Source: Deltaproteobacteria bacterium (GTDB taxonomy: Bacteria; Desulfobacterota; Desulfobacteria; Desulfobacterales; Magnetomoraceae). From it: DNA of 32,361 nt. The position numbers and the translations under genes are program-made. Positions 30,736 to 32,361 of the stretch are shown piece after piece. The first letter of the stretch is position 1; each line of letters starts with the position of its first letter. The notes beneath the pieces are model-generated. The model did not search any database, had not been told where the DNA came from, and saw only the letters and a program-made list of their open reading frames with translations. Where the stretch lies: NCBI GenBank assembly GCA_002753725.1, contig PEAL01000019.1, positions 1 to 32,361 on the forward strand. Direction: 5' to 3'.

Positions 30736-30769
30736 GGCATTCTAAATATTTTAGAATGCCTTTTTTTTT
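30736..30769 (+). terminator. Intrinsic terminator of tRNA-Val
   Basis: GGCATTCTAAA (30736-30746) pairs exactly with TTTAGAATGCC (30750-30760) around a 3-nt loop and is followed by nine T. It ends 33 nt before the pgi start. Confidence 0.9.
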
Positions 30770-30802
30770 AGGAATGCTCGAAAAATAGGGTTTTGGAAAA
30801 AA

Positions 30803-32361
30803 ATGAGTCACTCAATAACACAATTAGCAGAATGGAAAGCACTAAAAGACCATTTTAGTGAAATAAAAAAACTTCACCTGAAAACTCTTTTTCAAAATGA
30901 TCCTCATCGATTCAGCCGATTTTCTTTTGTTTTTAACGATGAAATATTACTGGATTTTTCAAAAAATATCATTACCGAAAAAACCATACATCTCCTTTTA
31001 AATCTAGCGCAAGCGCTTAAACTTGAAGAAAAACGAGATGCCATGTTCACAGGGGAAACCATCAATTGGACAGAGAATCGCCCTGTTCTTCATATTGCCC
31101 TTCGAAACCGATCAAATACCCCAATTATCGTTGATGGTAAAGATGTGATGCCTGAAGTGAATCAAGTGCTTTCAAAGATGGAATTTTTTTCAAATGCTGT
31201 TCGTTCCGGAAAATGGCGAGGATTTACCGGAAAAAAAATTCGTACCATTATCAATATTGGCATTGGTGGCTCTTATTTAGGTCCAAAAATGATTTGTGAG
31301 GCCATGAAACCTTATGCAGACAAAAATTTAAGTGTGCGATTTATTTCTAATGTTGATGCTACAGATTTTGTCCATCAGGTCAAAAATACAAATCCTGAAG
31401 AAACCCTTTTTATTGTGGCATCAAAATCATTTACCACCCAAGAAACAATGACCAATGCAATGACAGCAAAACACTGGATTATCGAAAAATTGGGCAATGA
31501 AAAAGCGGTTGCAAGTCATTTTGTCGCTGTTTCAACAAACATCAAACGTGTTGAAGCTTTTGGTATTTCAACAGAGAACATATTCCACTTCTGGGACTGG
31601 GTCGGTGGTCGCTATTCCTGGGCATCTGCCATCGGTTTACCCATTGTCTGTTATATTGGGTTTGATCGATTTGTTGAACTATTAGCAGGCGCGCATGACA
31701 TAGACATTCATTTTAAAGAAACACCCCTTGACAAAAATATACCGACTATTTTTGCACTTATTGGTATCTGGTATACTAATTTTTTTGGTTTTGAAACACA
31801 GGCGATTCTACCGTATGATCAGCACTTGAAATATTTGCCACTCTATCTGCAACAGGCGGACATGGAAAGCAATGGCAAATTTGTGGATTTTTCTGGGAGA
31901 ACAGTGGATTATCAAACCGGTTCTATTGTCTGGGGAGAAACTGGAACCAATGGCCAGCATGCTTTTTATCAGCTCATTCATCAAGGAACAAAAATTGTAC
32001 CGGCAGATTTTATTGGATGTGTCAATTCACACCATCCAATGGGTGATCATCATCTAAAATTGATGGCAAATTTTTTTGCTCAAACAGAAGCCTTAATGCG
32101 TGGAGAAACCGTTGAACACAAAAACATGGATACGCGGTTGCCGCACAAAGTTTTTTACGGCAATCGCCCAACAACATCCATACTGATGAAACAATTAACC
32201 CCCAGAAATCTTGGTCGATTGATTGCTTTGTATGAAATGAAAATTTTTGTTCAAGGGATTATTTGGAGAATCAACAGTTTCGATCAATGGGGCGTTGAAC
32301 TGGGAAAAATGCTTGCAAAAAAAATTCTGGATGAAGAACAATTACTGCTCAATGGACAACA
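30803..32361 (+). CDS. pgi: Glucose-6-phosphate isomerase (3' end cut by the window)
   Basis: 519 complete codons are present; the family has about 545-550, so ~30 residues are missing beyond the edge. The sugar-phosphate site [10 protein letters not shown] lies at about 152-161, then [39 protein letters not shown] (catalytic Glu), [12 protein letters not shown] (catalytic His) and [12 protein letters not shown] (catalytic Lys) are all present. It interconverts glucose-6-phosphate and fructose-6-phosphate in glycolysis or gluconeogenesis; cytosolic. GGAAAAAA precedes the ATG. The tRNA-Val terminator upstream means it needs its own promoter, perhaps within 30761-30802; none is clear. Confidence 0.96.
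   Translation, partial: MSHSITQLAEWKALKDHFSEIKKLHLKTLFQNDPHRFSRFSFVFNDEILLDFSKNIITEKTIHLLLNLAQALKLEEKRDAMFTGETINWTENRPVLHIALRNRSNTPIIVDGKDVMPEVNQVLSKMEFFSNAVRSGKWRGFTGKKIRTIINIGIGGSYLGPKMICEAMKPYADKNLSVRFISNVDATDFVHQVKNTNPEETLFIVASKSFTTQETMTNAMTAKHWIIEKLGNEKAVASHFVAVSTNIKRVEAFGISTENIFHFWDWVGGRYSWASAIGLPIVCYIGFDRFVELLAGAHDIDIHFKETPLDKNIPTIFALIGIWYTNFFGFETQAILPYDQHLKYLPLYLQQADMESNGKFVDFSGRTVDYQTGSIVWGETGTNGQHAFYQLIHQGTKIVPADFIGCVNSHHPMGDHHLKLMANFFAQTEALMRGETVEHKNMDTRLPHKVFYGNRPTTSILMKQLTPRNLGRLIALYEMKIFVQGIIWRINSFDQWGVELGKMLAKKILDEEQLLLNGQ

Noticed and set aside
1..32361. CRISPR arrays, transposases, phage genes, rRNA
   Set aside because: None seen. The only repeated sequences are the palindrome family, an 18-nt match and short local repeats, without regular spacing.

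Overview
The window (about 32 kb, A+T-rich) looks like chromosome of a Gram-negative bacterium, most likely an uncultured Desulfobacterota (deltaproteobacterial) lineage. The clues are a lipid A-Kdo gene (kdsB), many lipoproteins, a phenylacetate-CoA ligase paired with a tandem ACT protein (common in anaerobic aromatic degraders and sulfate reducers), the ribosomal order rpsF-rpsR-DUF2232-rplI-dnaB, a bacteriohemerythrin and abundant two-component proteins. This placement is inference from gene content; no rRNA is present.

Layout. 1-5.5 kb, plus strand: a receiver-domain protein, kdsB, a paraoxonase-like beta-propeller protein, paaK with its ACT partner, and hemW. 5.5-10.6 kb: a minus-strand B12-binding radical SAM gene flanked by palindromic repeats, then a large plus-strand exporter that fuses three cyclic-nucleotide-binding domains, a dead C39-like domain and an ABC transporter. 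10.7-17.2 kb, minus strand: aldehyde dehydrogenase, a 1509-residue hybrid sensor kinase starting 3 nt after it, and a STAS-domain protein. 17.2-21.7 kb: a 95-bp inverted-repeat element, acylphosphatase, and an operon of three lipoproteins with a similar layout and no recognised function. 21.9-26.4 kb: bacteriohemerythrin and a DUF523 gene on plus; on minus a tRNA-Gln(CTG), an amidohydrolase, a HigB-like toxin with a truncated antitoxin, a WD40 lipoprotein, a possible toxin/immunity remnant and an orphan receiver. 26.5-30.4 kb, minus: the ribosomal/replication cluster. 30.6-32.4 kb, plus: tRNA-Val(CAC) with a clear terminator and pgi, which runs off the window end.

Most notable: (i) a family of short palindromes (four copies at three loci) with a constant TAAA loop and a compensated stem pair; (ii) the triple-cNMP/degenerate-C39 ABC exporter; (iii) the three-lipoprotein operon; (iv) a DUF523 frame that reads through the terminator and full antisense of a tRNA; (v) a HigA-like antitoxin ending exactly where its DNA-binding domain should begin; (vi) rplI, whose Shine-Dalgarno sequence sits far upstream behind a hairpin. 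No CRISPR array, prophage, transposase or rRNA was seen. No stretch longer than 300 bases lacks a gene.
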